Assembly (NCBI GenBank): GCA_964578345.1
Contig: CAZOCP010000021.1
Span: 1 to 10,670, forward strand
Reading direction: 5' to 3'
DNA: 10,670 nt
Source of the DNA: VGKP01 sp964578345
Lineage (GTDB): Archaea; Nanobdellota; Nanobdellia; Pacearchaeales; GW2011-AR1
Shown here: positions 1 to 5,833 of the stretch, in pieces
Numbering within the stretch: the first letter of the stretch is position 1
How the letters are laid out: every line of letters begins with the position of its first letter
The notes under the pieces: model-generated
Told to the model about the DNA's origin: nothing
Databases searched by the model: none
The model's input: the letters and a program-made list of their open reading frames with translations, nothing else
Translations under genes and position numbers: made by a program

Positions 1-110
1 CCTTCAACTCGAAAGAGTTGAATGGGACAGAGAATCGCAATTCTCCGTATATAATCTGGGGAAAACCCACGGCAAAGGCGAAGAAAGCCGAGACTAAAGT
101 CCGCGGATTT
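1..110 (+). other. Possible 3' part of an unidentified structured RNA
   Basis: No coding frame is convincing here. The stretch is roughly 47% G+C by my count, clearly richer than the AT-rich genes around it, and is full of short hairpins when read on the plus strand. An 8-bp stem at 3-10/15-22 closes a GAAA (GNRA) tetraloop. GAGAAT/ATTCTC pairs at 30-35/40-45. TGGG/CCCA pairs across an A-rich loop near 57-69, CGGC/GCCG follows, and GAC-TAAA-GTC lies near 92-101. In AT-rich archaea, local GC enrichment plus stable stems often marks a non-coding RNA. The strand is inferred from the GNRA loop orientation. The 5' part lies outside the window, so the family cannot be settled; I compared it with RNase P, SRP RNA and group I introns and found no convincing match. 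Confidence 0.3.
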
Positions 111-127
111 TAACGAGCGTTAATAAT

Positions 128-1672
128 CTATCTGCTTTGTCTTCTAGCCGCAATGATAACTTCAACAATTGGATTTTTCACATTAGGCTTCTTTTCAATC
201 AAATTAAGATCTTTGTAAAAAGCAGCGTTATCATAATTTGGAGGCAATATTTTTTTCTTTTGTCGAAAATGCCATTCCAGTTGACTTTTCACATATCCTT
301 CTTTTAAAGGGGGGCTGTTTAATTTATTCCATTCGCTTATTCTCCTCTCTACATACTCTAATGGAAAGTTTAGTGATTTAAGAAAAGTAATTAAGATAAA
401 CAGCCCTCTTTTTTTCCCATCTGCAAGACCCTTTAATAATTTTTTAATTGGAGGAGGAAACATATCTTCACTTATATTAGAAATATCTACCGAGGCATAT
501 TCGCCTGAATGCTTTTTATCCTTGCTCTCAATTACATTTTCCTCTTCTCTATTCCAATCCAGTGCAGCTAAAAGAAGTTTTATAGCTTCTTCTTCTCTAT
601 TTTCTGGAAGAAATTCAATTACCTTAACTTTTAGAGGATCAGCTTCTTTTGGTTCAAATGAGAATATCTGCTCTTTCTTTAAGACTACGCTGGCAAGAGC
701 GGTTTTTTCATGCAGAGAATAAGGCATTCTAAATAAATGTCTTGGAGCCACCAAAACAAGATCTAACGCAGCAACTTTCTCAGCACTTACTCCTTTTTCT
801 TGCTCAAACAATGAAGGATATTTATCAGAACTTAACTGGATTTTATCAAACGAGGGATCTTTGCACGAAGGACAGCGATAATATTCTATTTGTTTGTCTA
901 TTTCAAGCACTCCCGCACATTGAGCATTGACACATCTAAGTCTTCTTTTTGTAATTGGAATGTCTCTCCTTTCCATCGTCAATCTGCACACAGGGCACCT
1001 AAATCTAACAATCTTTCCCTTCTCGGCGACACTTTCACAGATAAGACAATGAACTTCCTTTAATTCTTCTTGAGAGATTTTTGTTCTTTGCTCTATTGCT
1101 TTGAAATTTGTTAAAATTTCAGCTGCTCTGTTATTGTATTCGCTTCTTATATATCTCATTAAATACCGGGAGATAATTCGAGGCCACTCAGGGAACATTT
1201 CTTTCATTTTCATGCCCGCATATTCTTTAGGGAAAGCCTTGCCTGAAACTATGATGTGAAAGCCTTTAGAGCCGCTGAATTTTATCCCATAATTAAAGAG
1301 GCCATGTTTTTCCAATGCAGCAATTATAAGCTCTGTAGCAATCTTAGAGCAATCCAAGAAAGGAGAATCAATGTCAATTAGCAAGTCCCACGATTTTCTT
1401 AAAGAATTAAACTCATTGATACCCATTTCAGCGCTAATTTGCAGCGGATCTGTCCATATTTCCTCTGATGCATGAAAAGATGTCGCCCCCCTCTTTACTA
1501 ATCCTATAATATCCGAGGCATACTGTATACTATCCGGTCTTTTTCCAAAAATCTCAAAATATCTCGGCACTACTTCTCTGCATTCAGAAAACTTAACAAG
1601 CGCAGTTTGCACATTAGGATTAGAATAATATAAATTCGTAATAGTTCTGACTCTCTTTTCTTTTTCTTCCAT
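128..1672 (-). CDS. priS: DNA primase, PriS catalytic part fused to a PriL-like C-terminal region
   Basis: This 514-residue archaeo-eukaryotic primase synthesises RNA/DNA primers at the replication fork. The catalytic core is visible: the metal-binding pair in LLIDIDSP (D100, D102), the nucleotide-binding SGSKGFH motif (134-139), a probable third acidic residue D304, and FRMPYSLHEKT with R315. Between them lie four cysteine pairs (C209/C212, C226/C229, C247/C252, C267/C270), more than the single zinc knuckle usual in PriS. The protein is much longer than the roughly 350 residues of ordinary archaeal PriS. Residues 405-500 (FPPPIKKLL, EWNK, LPPNYDN, YKDL) resemble the PriL C-terminal domain, suggesting a PriS-PriL fusion as known in nanoarchaea. 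The expected Fe-S cysteines are absent (P408 in FPPC, Y480 in PPNC). The start codon lies about 25 bases from a TATA box, and the gene diverges from PCNA. The primase call is secure; the fusion is likely. Confidence 0.9.
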   Translation of the reverse strand: MEEKEKRVRTITNLYYSNPNVQTALVKFSECREVVPRYFEIFGKRPDSIQYASDIIGLVKRGATSFHASEEIWTDPLQISAEMGINEFNSLRKSWDLLIDIDSPFLDCSKIATELIIAALEKHGLFNYGIKFSGSKGFHIIVSGKAFPKEYAGMKMKEMFPEWPRIISRYLMRYIRSEYNNRAAEILTNFKAIEQRTKISQEELKEVHCLICESVAEKGKIVRFRCPVCRLTMERRDIPITKRRLRCVNAQCAGVLEIDKQIEYYRCPSCKDPSFDKIQLSSDKYPSLFEQEKGVSAEKVAALDLVLVAPRHLFRMPYSLHEKTALASVVLKKEQIFSFEPKEADPLKVKVIEFLPENREEEAIKLLLAALDWNREEENVIESKDKKHSGEYASVDISNISEDMFPPPIKKLLKGLADGKKRGLFILITFLKSLNFPLEYVERRISEWNKLNSPPLKEGYVKSQLEWHFRQKKKILPPNYDNAAFYKDLNLIEKKPNVKNPIVEVIIAARRQSR

Positions 1673-1689
1673 ATTATATCATTTACAAT

Positions 1690-1701
1690 ATTCTTTATAG
1701 T
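1690..1701 (-). promoter_or_regulatory. TATA box of the primase gene
   Basis: The minus strand reads ACTATAAAGAA centred about 25 bases before the primase ATG at 1672. That spacing places the transcription start at or next to the start codon, so the mRNA would be leaderless. The call rests on position and composition only. Confidence 0.5.
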
Positions 1702-1744
1702 GTTTATGGTGCAATTTAACATGCTTTTTTAGAGAACAATAAAC

Positions 1745-1752
1745 CTTAAAAG
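1745..1752 (+). promoter_or_regulatory. TATA box of pcna
   Basis: CTTAAAAG lies about 25 bases before the PCNA ATG at 1774, again fitting a leaderless or nearly leaderless transcript. It shares the 101-bp divergent intergenic region with the primase promoter, so the two replication genes may be co-regulated. Confidence 0.5.
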
Positions 1753-1773
1753 CCATATTTATTCTCTAAGGAA

Positions 1774-2502
1774 ATGTTATTGAAACTTGAAAGCCCGAAA
1801 CTTTTGTCTGACATAATCTCAATTATATCAGAGCTAGTAAATGAAGTGAGGTTAAAAATAACAAACGAGGGCATGAACCTTACTGCTCTCGATCCTGCAA
1901 ATGTAGCTATGGTTTACTTTAAAATTCCAAGCGATATATTTTCTCAATTTGTATTAGAGAAAGACGAACTGCTTGGAGTTAACCTAGAGAATTTACGTTC
2001 TGTACTAAGAAGATGCAGTCTTGGAAGTTCTCTTACAATAACAAAAGAAGATAATATGCTGAAATTAAGCATTCAAGACAAAATAAAAAGGGATTTCACT
2101 TTAGCTCTTATAGACATAGAATCAGAAGATAAAGATCTGCCAAAGTGGGAATTTACTTCTGTAATAAAAATGGATGCCAGCTTATTTGCCGAAGTTATCG
2201 AGGATTGCCTGATTGTCGATGATGCCTGCACGTTCATTGCAGAAACTTCTAAGTTTATTATTGAAGCACACGGCCTAAATTCTTCTAGAGCAGAATTTTC
2301 ATCGGATGAAATAGAAATATATTCCAATACAGCAATCGCCCGATTCTCGCTTGAATATTTAAACAAATTTATAAAAGGAGCAAAAATATCCTCTAGAGTG
2401 ACCATTAGTTTTTCAGAAAATAGTCCCCTAAGAGTTGATTTTCCAACAGGAAACATTCTTTTATCATTTATTCTTGCTCCGCGCGGCGAACAAGAAAATT
2501 AA
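1774..2502 (+). CDS. pcn: DNA polymerase sliding clamp (PCNA)
   Basis: This encodes a 242-residue PCNA, close to the family's usual 245-250. PCNA trimerises into a ring around DNA and tethers polymerase, ligase, FEN1 and RFC. The N-terminal half has the typical EVRLKITNEGMNLTALDPANVAMV segment: a helix and strand followed by the DPAN/VAMV signature (about residues 41-47). DELLGVNLENLRSVLRR (about 63-79) continues the first domain. The second domain follows, and the protein ends in the C-terminal strand plus LAPR, the docking segment for PIP-box partners, extended by EQEN. A single start is likely, given the TATA box 25 bases upstream. It diverges from the primase gene, giving a replication pair. 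Confidence 0.95.
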   Translation: MLLKLESPKLLSDIISIISELVNEVRLKITNEGMNLTALDPANVAMVYFKIPSDIFSQFVLEKDELLGVNLENLRSVLRRCSLGSSLTITKEDNMLKLSIQDKIKRDFTLALIDIESEDKDLPKWEFTSVIKMDASLFAEVIEDCLIVDDACTFIAETSKFIIEAHGLNSSRAEFSSDEIEIYSNTAIARFSLEYLNKFIKGAKISSRVTISFSENSPLRVDFPTGNILLSFILAPRGEQEN

Positions 2503-2515
2503 GATAATATCTAGT

Positions 2516-2520
2516 AAAAA
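2516..2520 (-). terminator. Oligo-T terminator of tRNA-Leu
   Basis: On the minus strand a run of five T follows the tRNA 3' end by about 7 bases. Oligo-T tracts are the usual archaeal termination signal. The run lies in the 25-bp gap between the convergent PCNA and tRNA genes. Confidence 0.35.
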
Positions 2521-2527
2521 GGTTTTA

Positions 2528-2611
2528 TGTGGGCGCTAGGATTCGAACCTAGGAAAGCACTTAGCTACAGGTTCTTGAGACCTGCCCGTTTGACCGCTCC
2601 GGCACGCCCAC
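2528..2611 (-). tRNA. tRNA-Leu (anticodon CAA)
   Basis: Read on the minus strand this folds as a class II tRNA of 84 nt including the discriminator A. The acceptor stem is GTGGGCG/CGCCCAC, perfectly paired. The anticodon arm is CAGGT-CTCAAGA-ACCTG with anticodon CAA (2575-2577), reading UUG. The T arm is CTAGG-TTCGAAT-CCTAG. A long variable arm between the anticodon and T stems, together with discriminator A, fits leucine rather than serine. The 3' CCA is not encoded and must be added by the CCA-adding enzyme. No intron is present in the anticodon loop. It converges on PCNA, and its promoter lies on the side of the three-gene cassette. Confidence 0.95.
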
Positions 2612-2634
2612 TTAAATTAAGCGCCAGAATGAAG

Positions 2635-2643
2635 TTTTAAAGC
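2635..2643 (-). promoter_or_regulatory. TATA box of tRNA-Leu
   Basis: The minus strand reads GCTTTAAAA about 28 bases before the tRNA 5' end at 2611. This is the expected spacing for an archaeal tRNA promoter that starts at or just before the mature 5' end. Confidence 0.5.
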
Positions 2644-2715
2644 TTACGGAGAAACGAAATTTATTTTAGGCTTGTTTAAACGCTCGTTAATAAAAAGACT
2701 AACATCACCACAATC

Positions 2716-2726
2716 CTTAAATATAA
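2716..2726 (+). promoter_or_regulatory. TATA box of the three-gene cassette
   Basis: CTTAAATATAA sits about 24 bases before the ATG at 2745, implying a leaderless transcript. No comparable promoter is evident in the 18- and 17-bp gaps inside the cassette, so this is probably the main promoter for all three genes. Confidence 0.5.
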
Positions 2727-2744
2727 GTTGTACTTAGATAAAAT

Positions 2745-3311
2745 ATGCCCCAAACACTAGAGAGAGTTGTAGCATCTGAAAGTTCTTTGGTTAATATTAA
2801 TTCTCTAAGACCTGCCTTACATTCTCTTTTAACATCAGAACAAACAGATATTTTAGAAAGATTAGATGGATTTGAAGCGCCATATCTTGAAGAGAAATTA
2901 TTAAAAGAAGATAAGTTTAAATCTAAAGAAGAATATAATCACGCATTTAATGAGTTTAAGAAATATATCTTTCTCTCTGCAACAGCGAAGAATGATATTG
3001 GGATGATAAGTCCGGAGGTTGATTCAGTCTGGCACCAATATATTCTTTTTACTGCTCATTATGCAAGATTCTGCCAAGATATGTTTGGAAGATTTATACA
3101 TCATGTTCCAGAGACATCCTATACTAAAAGCAGTAGAGATTCAGGAAGAAATTTTATCAGAGCGTATCAAGAAGTTTTTGGAGAAGTTCCAGAAATTTGG
3201 AAAGGGAGTTCAAAAAAAGACATTGGGGCATATGCAGATTGCTCTTCAAGCCCATCGGGATGTTCTCCAAATTGTAGCGCAGATGCCTGTCGCGGATCCA
3301 TGTGCAATTGA
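2745..3311 (+). CDS. WH/HH-motif protein with a cysteine-rich C-terminal tail, possible modified-peptide precursor
   Basis: This 188-residue protein has no assigned function. Residues about 91-122 carry PEVDSVWHQYILFT, then YARFC, then FGRFIHHVPE. That VDxxWHxxI...Y..FC..FG.xxHHxP pattern is, as I recall it, the signature of an uncharacterised family related to plant glycine-rich-domain proteins (DUF1399-like). The Trp-His and His-His residues could bind metal. The N-terminal 80 residues look helical and charged. There is no signal peptide or membrane segment. The last 23 residues are rich in Cys and Ser, with C166, C173, C177, C182 and C187, and are unlike the rest of the protein. Such a tail could be a peptide core to be cleaved off or a metal/disulfide module. 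The downstream C39-like peptidase and glycosyltransferase make the first idea attractive, but it is inference. The family likeness is fairly sure; the role is open. Confidence 0.8.
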   Translation: MPQTLERVVASESSLVNINSLRPALHSLLTSEQTDILERLDGFEAPYLEEKLLKEDKFKSKEEYNHAFNEFKKYIFLSATAKNDIGMISPEVDSVWHQYILFTAHYARFCQDMFGRFIHHVPETSYTKSSRDSGRNFIRAYQEVFGEVPEIWKGSSKKDIGAYADCSSSPSGCSPNCSADACRGSMCN

Positions 3312-3329
3312 GATAGATACTAATTTTCA

Positions 3330-4013
3330 ATGTTTGATGTAGAACCAATCCAACAGACAGAACTTGATTGTATTCCTACTTGTGCGTATATGCTTTTAAG
3401 ATTTCTTGAGAAAAACCCTCCAGAATATGAAAAACTTTCCAAAGATATATTCTCTTTGCCTTACGGAGATGGCAAAGGAGCATTAGTCTTCGATGCCGCG
3501 CAAGTCATAAAAGATTATCTACCCAAGGGCCGAGTGATGGTTCAGTTTTTTGATTTTGCCTATTTTGATAAGTCTTTCAATGATATGTCTATAGAACAGA
3601 AGATTGTTTACTTAGATAATATATCTAAGGAATACGATAAAGCAGATTTGACAATTAGAAGAAATCTTATTATGGCGCATTATATCTTTTCTCTCAAGGA
3701 ATGTTTAAAAAAAGGAGTAGACCTATCTTTTTCTATTATATCATCTAATCAGATAGAAACTGCCCTTAAGAGATCTCCTGTTATTGTTTCTTTAAATGCT
3801 TTAGTTCTTAGGGAGAAAAAAGCTAAAGATCCAAACAAACCTTATAAGCACGCAATCTTACTAACAGGTTTTGATAAAGATTATTTCTATTATAATGACC
3901 CTACTAATCTCTCAAAGGAGAATTTTGGAAAAAAGAAGATTCTAAAAGACAAGCTATTAGTCTCCCTTGTCAATCAGAATTCTTTTCCTGCAATTCTTTG
4001 GTTTGAGAGTTAA
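3330..4013 (+). CDS. C39-like cysteine peptidase, stand-alone
   Basis: This 227-residue protein has the architecture of a papain-fold C39 (bacteriocin-processing type) peptidase. The N-terminus holds the oxyanion Gln and nucleophile in QQTELDCIPTC: Q8, D13 and catalytic C14, with Q six residues before C as in the family. The C-terminal half has H174 in KHAILLTGF and D190 in YYNDP, completing the Cys-His-Asp triad. Between them (about 65-145) is a helical insertion larger than in minimal C39 domains. C39 domains usually sit at the N-terminus of ABC exporters and cleave leader peptides after a double Gly. Here no transporter domain, membrane segment or signal peptide is present, so it would act in the cytosol. 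The gene starts 18 bp after the Cys-tailed protein with no Shine-Dalgarno sequence, so co-transcription is likely. The fold is probable and the triad intact; the substrate is inferred only from context. Confidence 0.8.
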   Translation: MFDVEPIQQTELDCIPTCAYMLLRFLEKNPPEYEKLSKDIFSLPYGDGKGALVFDAAQVIKDYLPKGRVMVQFFDFAYFDKSFNDMSIEQKIVYLDNISKEYDKADLTIRRNLIMAHYIFSLKECLKKGVDLSFSIISSNQIETALKRSPVIVSLNALVLREKKAKDPNKPYKHAILLTGFDKDYFYYNDPTNLSKENFGKKKILKDKLLVSLVNQNSFPAILWFES

Positions 4014-4030
4014 ATTTAGATATTTGAACT

Positions 4031-5227
4031 ATGAATATACTTTATATTGGAAAATACCCCCCTATTCAGGGCGGAGAATGCAACAAGGCATACTGGCTTC
4101 TTAAGTCGCTTGGTGAGAGAGGGCATAAGATATCAGTTGTTACAAATTCTTTAGAAGTGGAAGAACAATACAGATGCAAATTTGATGAAGAAGACAAAAC
4201 GAAGCTAAGACCAGAAGGAGTATCTATTAATAGCACAATTCCTGTAAAGGTTCCTTCTTTTATCCCATACACAAATCCATATTGCGAGAAATTGATCTCT
4301 CTGAGTTTAGAAGTTGCAGAGAAAGAGAAGCCAGAGATCATATTTGGCTGGTATTTACTGCCTTACGGAGTTGCGGCCTGTTTCACATCTCTTGCAACAG
4401 GCATTCCCTTTGTAATTAAGCATGCTGGAAGCGATATAACAAGACTATACAATGACCCATTTATACATAGAACTCTCAAGGAAGTTATTAGAAAAGCAAG
4501 AGGAGTGATTACTTCTCCGTCATTAGAAAAGTTTTTCAAAAACGAAGGAGCTTCAAATGTTTTGTTTGGATCTTTTTCAATTCCAAATGCCTTCAATCCG
4601 GAAGGAGAGAATATTAATTATCGAAGAGAATTTAATTTAGAGTGCAATCCCGATAGAACAATTTTATTTCTTGGTAAAATAACAAAATCAAAGGGGCTAA
4701 GTTATTTAGTAGATAGCTTCAATAGAGTATTAGCAGAAAAGACACTAATTGTTGCAGGAGATGGCCCGAATAGAAGAGAAATCCAAGAAGATATCAGAGA
4801 AAGAGGTATAAAAGATATACATTTTGTCGGAACACTACCTCACTGGAAAATTCCTAGGCTTATAAGGGCTGCAAAAGCGGTTGTTGTTCCAGAATATAAT
4901 TTTGGGGTTAGTCTTCACAGGTCTGGTATTCCATTGGAGGCAATCTTATGTGGAAAATCTCCTTTAGTAAGCAATCAAGTAATCGAACGCTATGGTAGAC
5001 TATCAGAGTATATGGTTCCCATTGATCCAATAAATCCAGAGCAGTTCTCTAAAGAAATAAGAAGAGCAATAGACGATGGAGAATATAACGCTAAAGTAAA
5101 GAGAGATCATAGTGAGATAAGAAAAGAGATAGGAAATTATGAGAGTTATTTTAGTCATATGGAGAGACTATTGTTAGAAGTTGCACATGGCCAGAGAGAT
5201 ATTGAAGAGAATTCTCTTCTAAGATAA
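4031..5227 (+). CDS. Glycosyltransferase, GT4-like (GT-B fold)
   Basis: This 398-residue protein should move a sugar from a nucleotide donor to an unknown acceptor. It shows a GT-B layout. The N-terminal Rossmann domain opens with MNILYIGKYPPIQGGE (G14-G15-E16 acceptor loop) and has HAGSD (131-135). The C-terminal donor domain has FLGKITKSKG (213-222), where basic residues normally bind the donor phosphates, VAGDGPN (241-247), and PLEAILCGKSPLVS (301-314). In the canonical EX7E motif the second Glu fits E303, but the first is missing: the aligned stretch is LHRSGIPLE, with L295 at exact spacing and H296 near it. E288 is the nearest alternative. There are no transmembrane segments. It lies 17 bp after the peptidase gene and is the last gene of the cassette, so its acceptor may be the Cys/Ser-rich protein. 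A surface-glycan role is equally possible. Confidence 0.85.
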   Translation: MNILYIGKYPPIQGGECNKAYWLLKSLGERGHKISVVTNSLEVEEQYRCKFDEEDKTKLRPEGVSINSTIPVKVPSFIPYTNPYCEKLISLSLEVAEKEKPEIIFGWYLLPYGVAACFTSLATGIPFVIKHAGSDITRLYNDPFIHRTLKEVIRKARGVITSPSLEKFFKNEGASNVLFGSFSIPNAFNPEGENINYRREFNLECNPDRTILFLGKITKSKGLSYLVDSFNRVLAEKTLIVAGDGPNRREIQEDIRERGIKDIHFVGTLPHWKIPRLIRAAKAVVVPEYNFGVSLHRSGIPLEAILCGKSPLVSNQVIERYGRLSEYMVPIDPINPEQFSKEIRRAIDDGEYNAKVKRDHSEIRKEIGNYESYFSHMERLLLEVAHGQRDIEENSLLR

Positions 5228-5250
5228 ATGCCGAGCGTTAGTCAGCCACA

Positions 5251-5409
5251 CTAATCATTCCCATCTAACTTAACATAAACGTTGCAAAGCGACCCCCCCT
5301 TTATTTTTCTTCCTAGAGCAAGCGCATCACGATTAGTCTTCGTACTCTTAGATGCAATAGTTTTGAGCGCAATAAATCTAATTAGTTCTTTCTGTATAGA
5401 ATCTTTCAC
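5251..5409 (-). CDS. Possible small protein, GTG start, 52 residues
   Basis: The 236-bp space between the convergent glycosyltransferase and rpoK genes holds an open minus-strand frame that is easy to miss because it begins with GTG. It reads (M)KDSIQKELIRFIALKT, then ASKSTKTNRDALALGRKIKG, then SLCNVYVKLDGND. It is basic, with two likely helices. An in-frame stop lies two codons before the GTG. CTTTAAAG sits about 25 bases upstream, so a leaderless transcript is possible. A run of seven G (minus strand, 5293-5299) falls late in the frame. With one extra G the end would become KGGVALQRLC, which to my eye resembles the C-terminus of small VapB-like antitoxins. This could be a real gene, a frameshifted one or a relic. 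No toxin partner is adjacent. Confidence 0.35.
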   Translation of the reverse strand: MKDSIQKELIRFIALKTIASKSTKTNRDALALGRKIKGGSLCNVYVKLDGND

Positions 5410-5429
5410 AATCTAATATACATTTACAG

Positions 5430-5437
5430 CTTTAAAG
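5430..5437 (-). promoter_or_regulatory. TATA-like box of the small GTG-start gene
   Basis: CTTTAAAG is centred about 25 bases before the GTG at 5409, the same spacing as at the other promoters in the window. It also lies just downstream of the rpoK stop, so it would give the small gene its own transcript. Confidence 0.3.
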
Positions 5438-5463
5438 CCGCAGTTTGTTCTTCTGTATCATTT

Positions 5464-5832
5464 TTATTCTTCAGAATTTCCACTAGTTCTTTCCAAATCA
5501 CTATCTTCTTGTTCAACTAATCCAAGTTCTTCGGCGTTCTCTACAATCTCTTTCTCTACTTCCTGTTCTTTCGCAACTATCTCTTCATCAGAAACCCTTT
5601 CCTCTTTTACAATTTGTAGTTTATCTTTTCTTTTTTTAGGAGTGGGTCTATTGATAGCTATAGGCAAGACTCCTTCTTGAAATTCTCTTTCTGCAATTAA
5701 AAGAGCATCATATTTAATCTCTTTCAGTTCTTCATCTGATATTTTAAGTAGCAATGGAGCATCCATAGCAATTTGTAAGGCTCTTGCTCCTAAAATACGG
5801 GCTATTTCATATTTTGTAAAATGTTGTTCCAT
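5464..5832 (-). CDS. rpoK: RNA polymerase subunit K (RpoK/Rpb6/omega) with an acidic tail
   Basis: RpoK, the homologue of eukaryotic Rpb6 and bacterial omega, helps assemble and stabilise the large catalytic subunit of RNA polymerase. The family core fills residues 1-63: FTKYEIARILGARALQIAM, APLLLKI, EELKEI and ALLIAEREFQEGVLPIAI. I chose the ATG at 5832, one base after the rrp42 stop, giving 122 residues. An upstream ATG at 5871 would add 13 residues that run back into rrp42 and are not part of the core. Archaeal RpoK usually ends near residue 60. Here about 55 more residues follow: a basic linker (PTPKKRKDK), then a Glu/Asp-rich, probably disordered segment. It is the last gene of the exosome operon and its translation is probably coupled to rrp42. 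Identity is sure; the tail's role is unknown. Confidence 0.92.
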   Translation of the reverse strand: MEQHFTKYEIARILGARALQIAMDAPLLLKISDEELKEIKYDALLIAEREFQEGVLPIAINRPTPKKRKDKLQIVKEERVSDEEIVAKEQEVEKEIVENAEELGLVEQEDSDLERTSGNSEE

Positions 5833-5833
5833 A

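Noticed and set aside
1..110. RNase P RNA, because of the ACAGAGA and GGGGAAAACCCACGG strings and AAAGTCC
   Set aside because: The universally conserved segments are not present in the correct form and order, so the resemblance is probably accidental.
522..930. Plus-strand open frames across the primase gene
   Set aside because: They are antisense to clearly conserved primase motifs and encode no recognisable protein.
110..2690. A 12-base inverted repeat (TTAACGAGCGTT at 110-121 and its complement at 2679-2690) framing the primase-PCNA-tRNA block
   Set aside because: Several 12-base matches are expected by chance in a window of this size when both strands are considered, and no other mobile-element signs accompany it.
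2528..5250. Cassette as an island integrated at tRNA-Leu
   Set aside because: The cassette lies on the 5' side of the tRNA, whereas integrases usually use the 3' end. No copy of the tRNA 3' end and no integrase gene is seen in the window.
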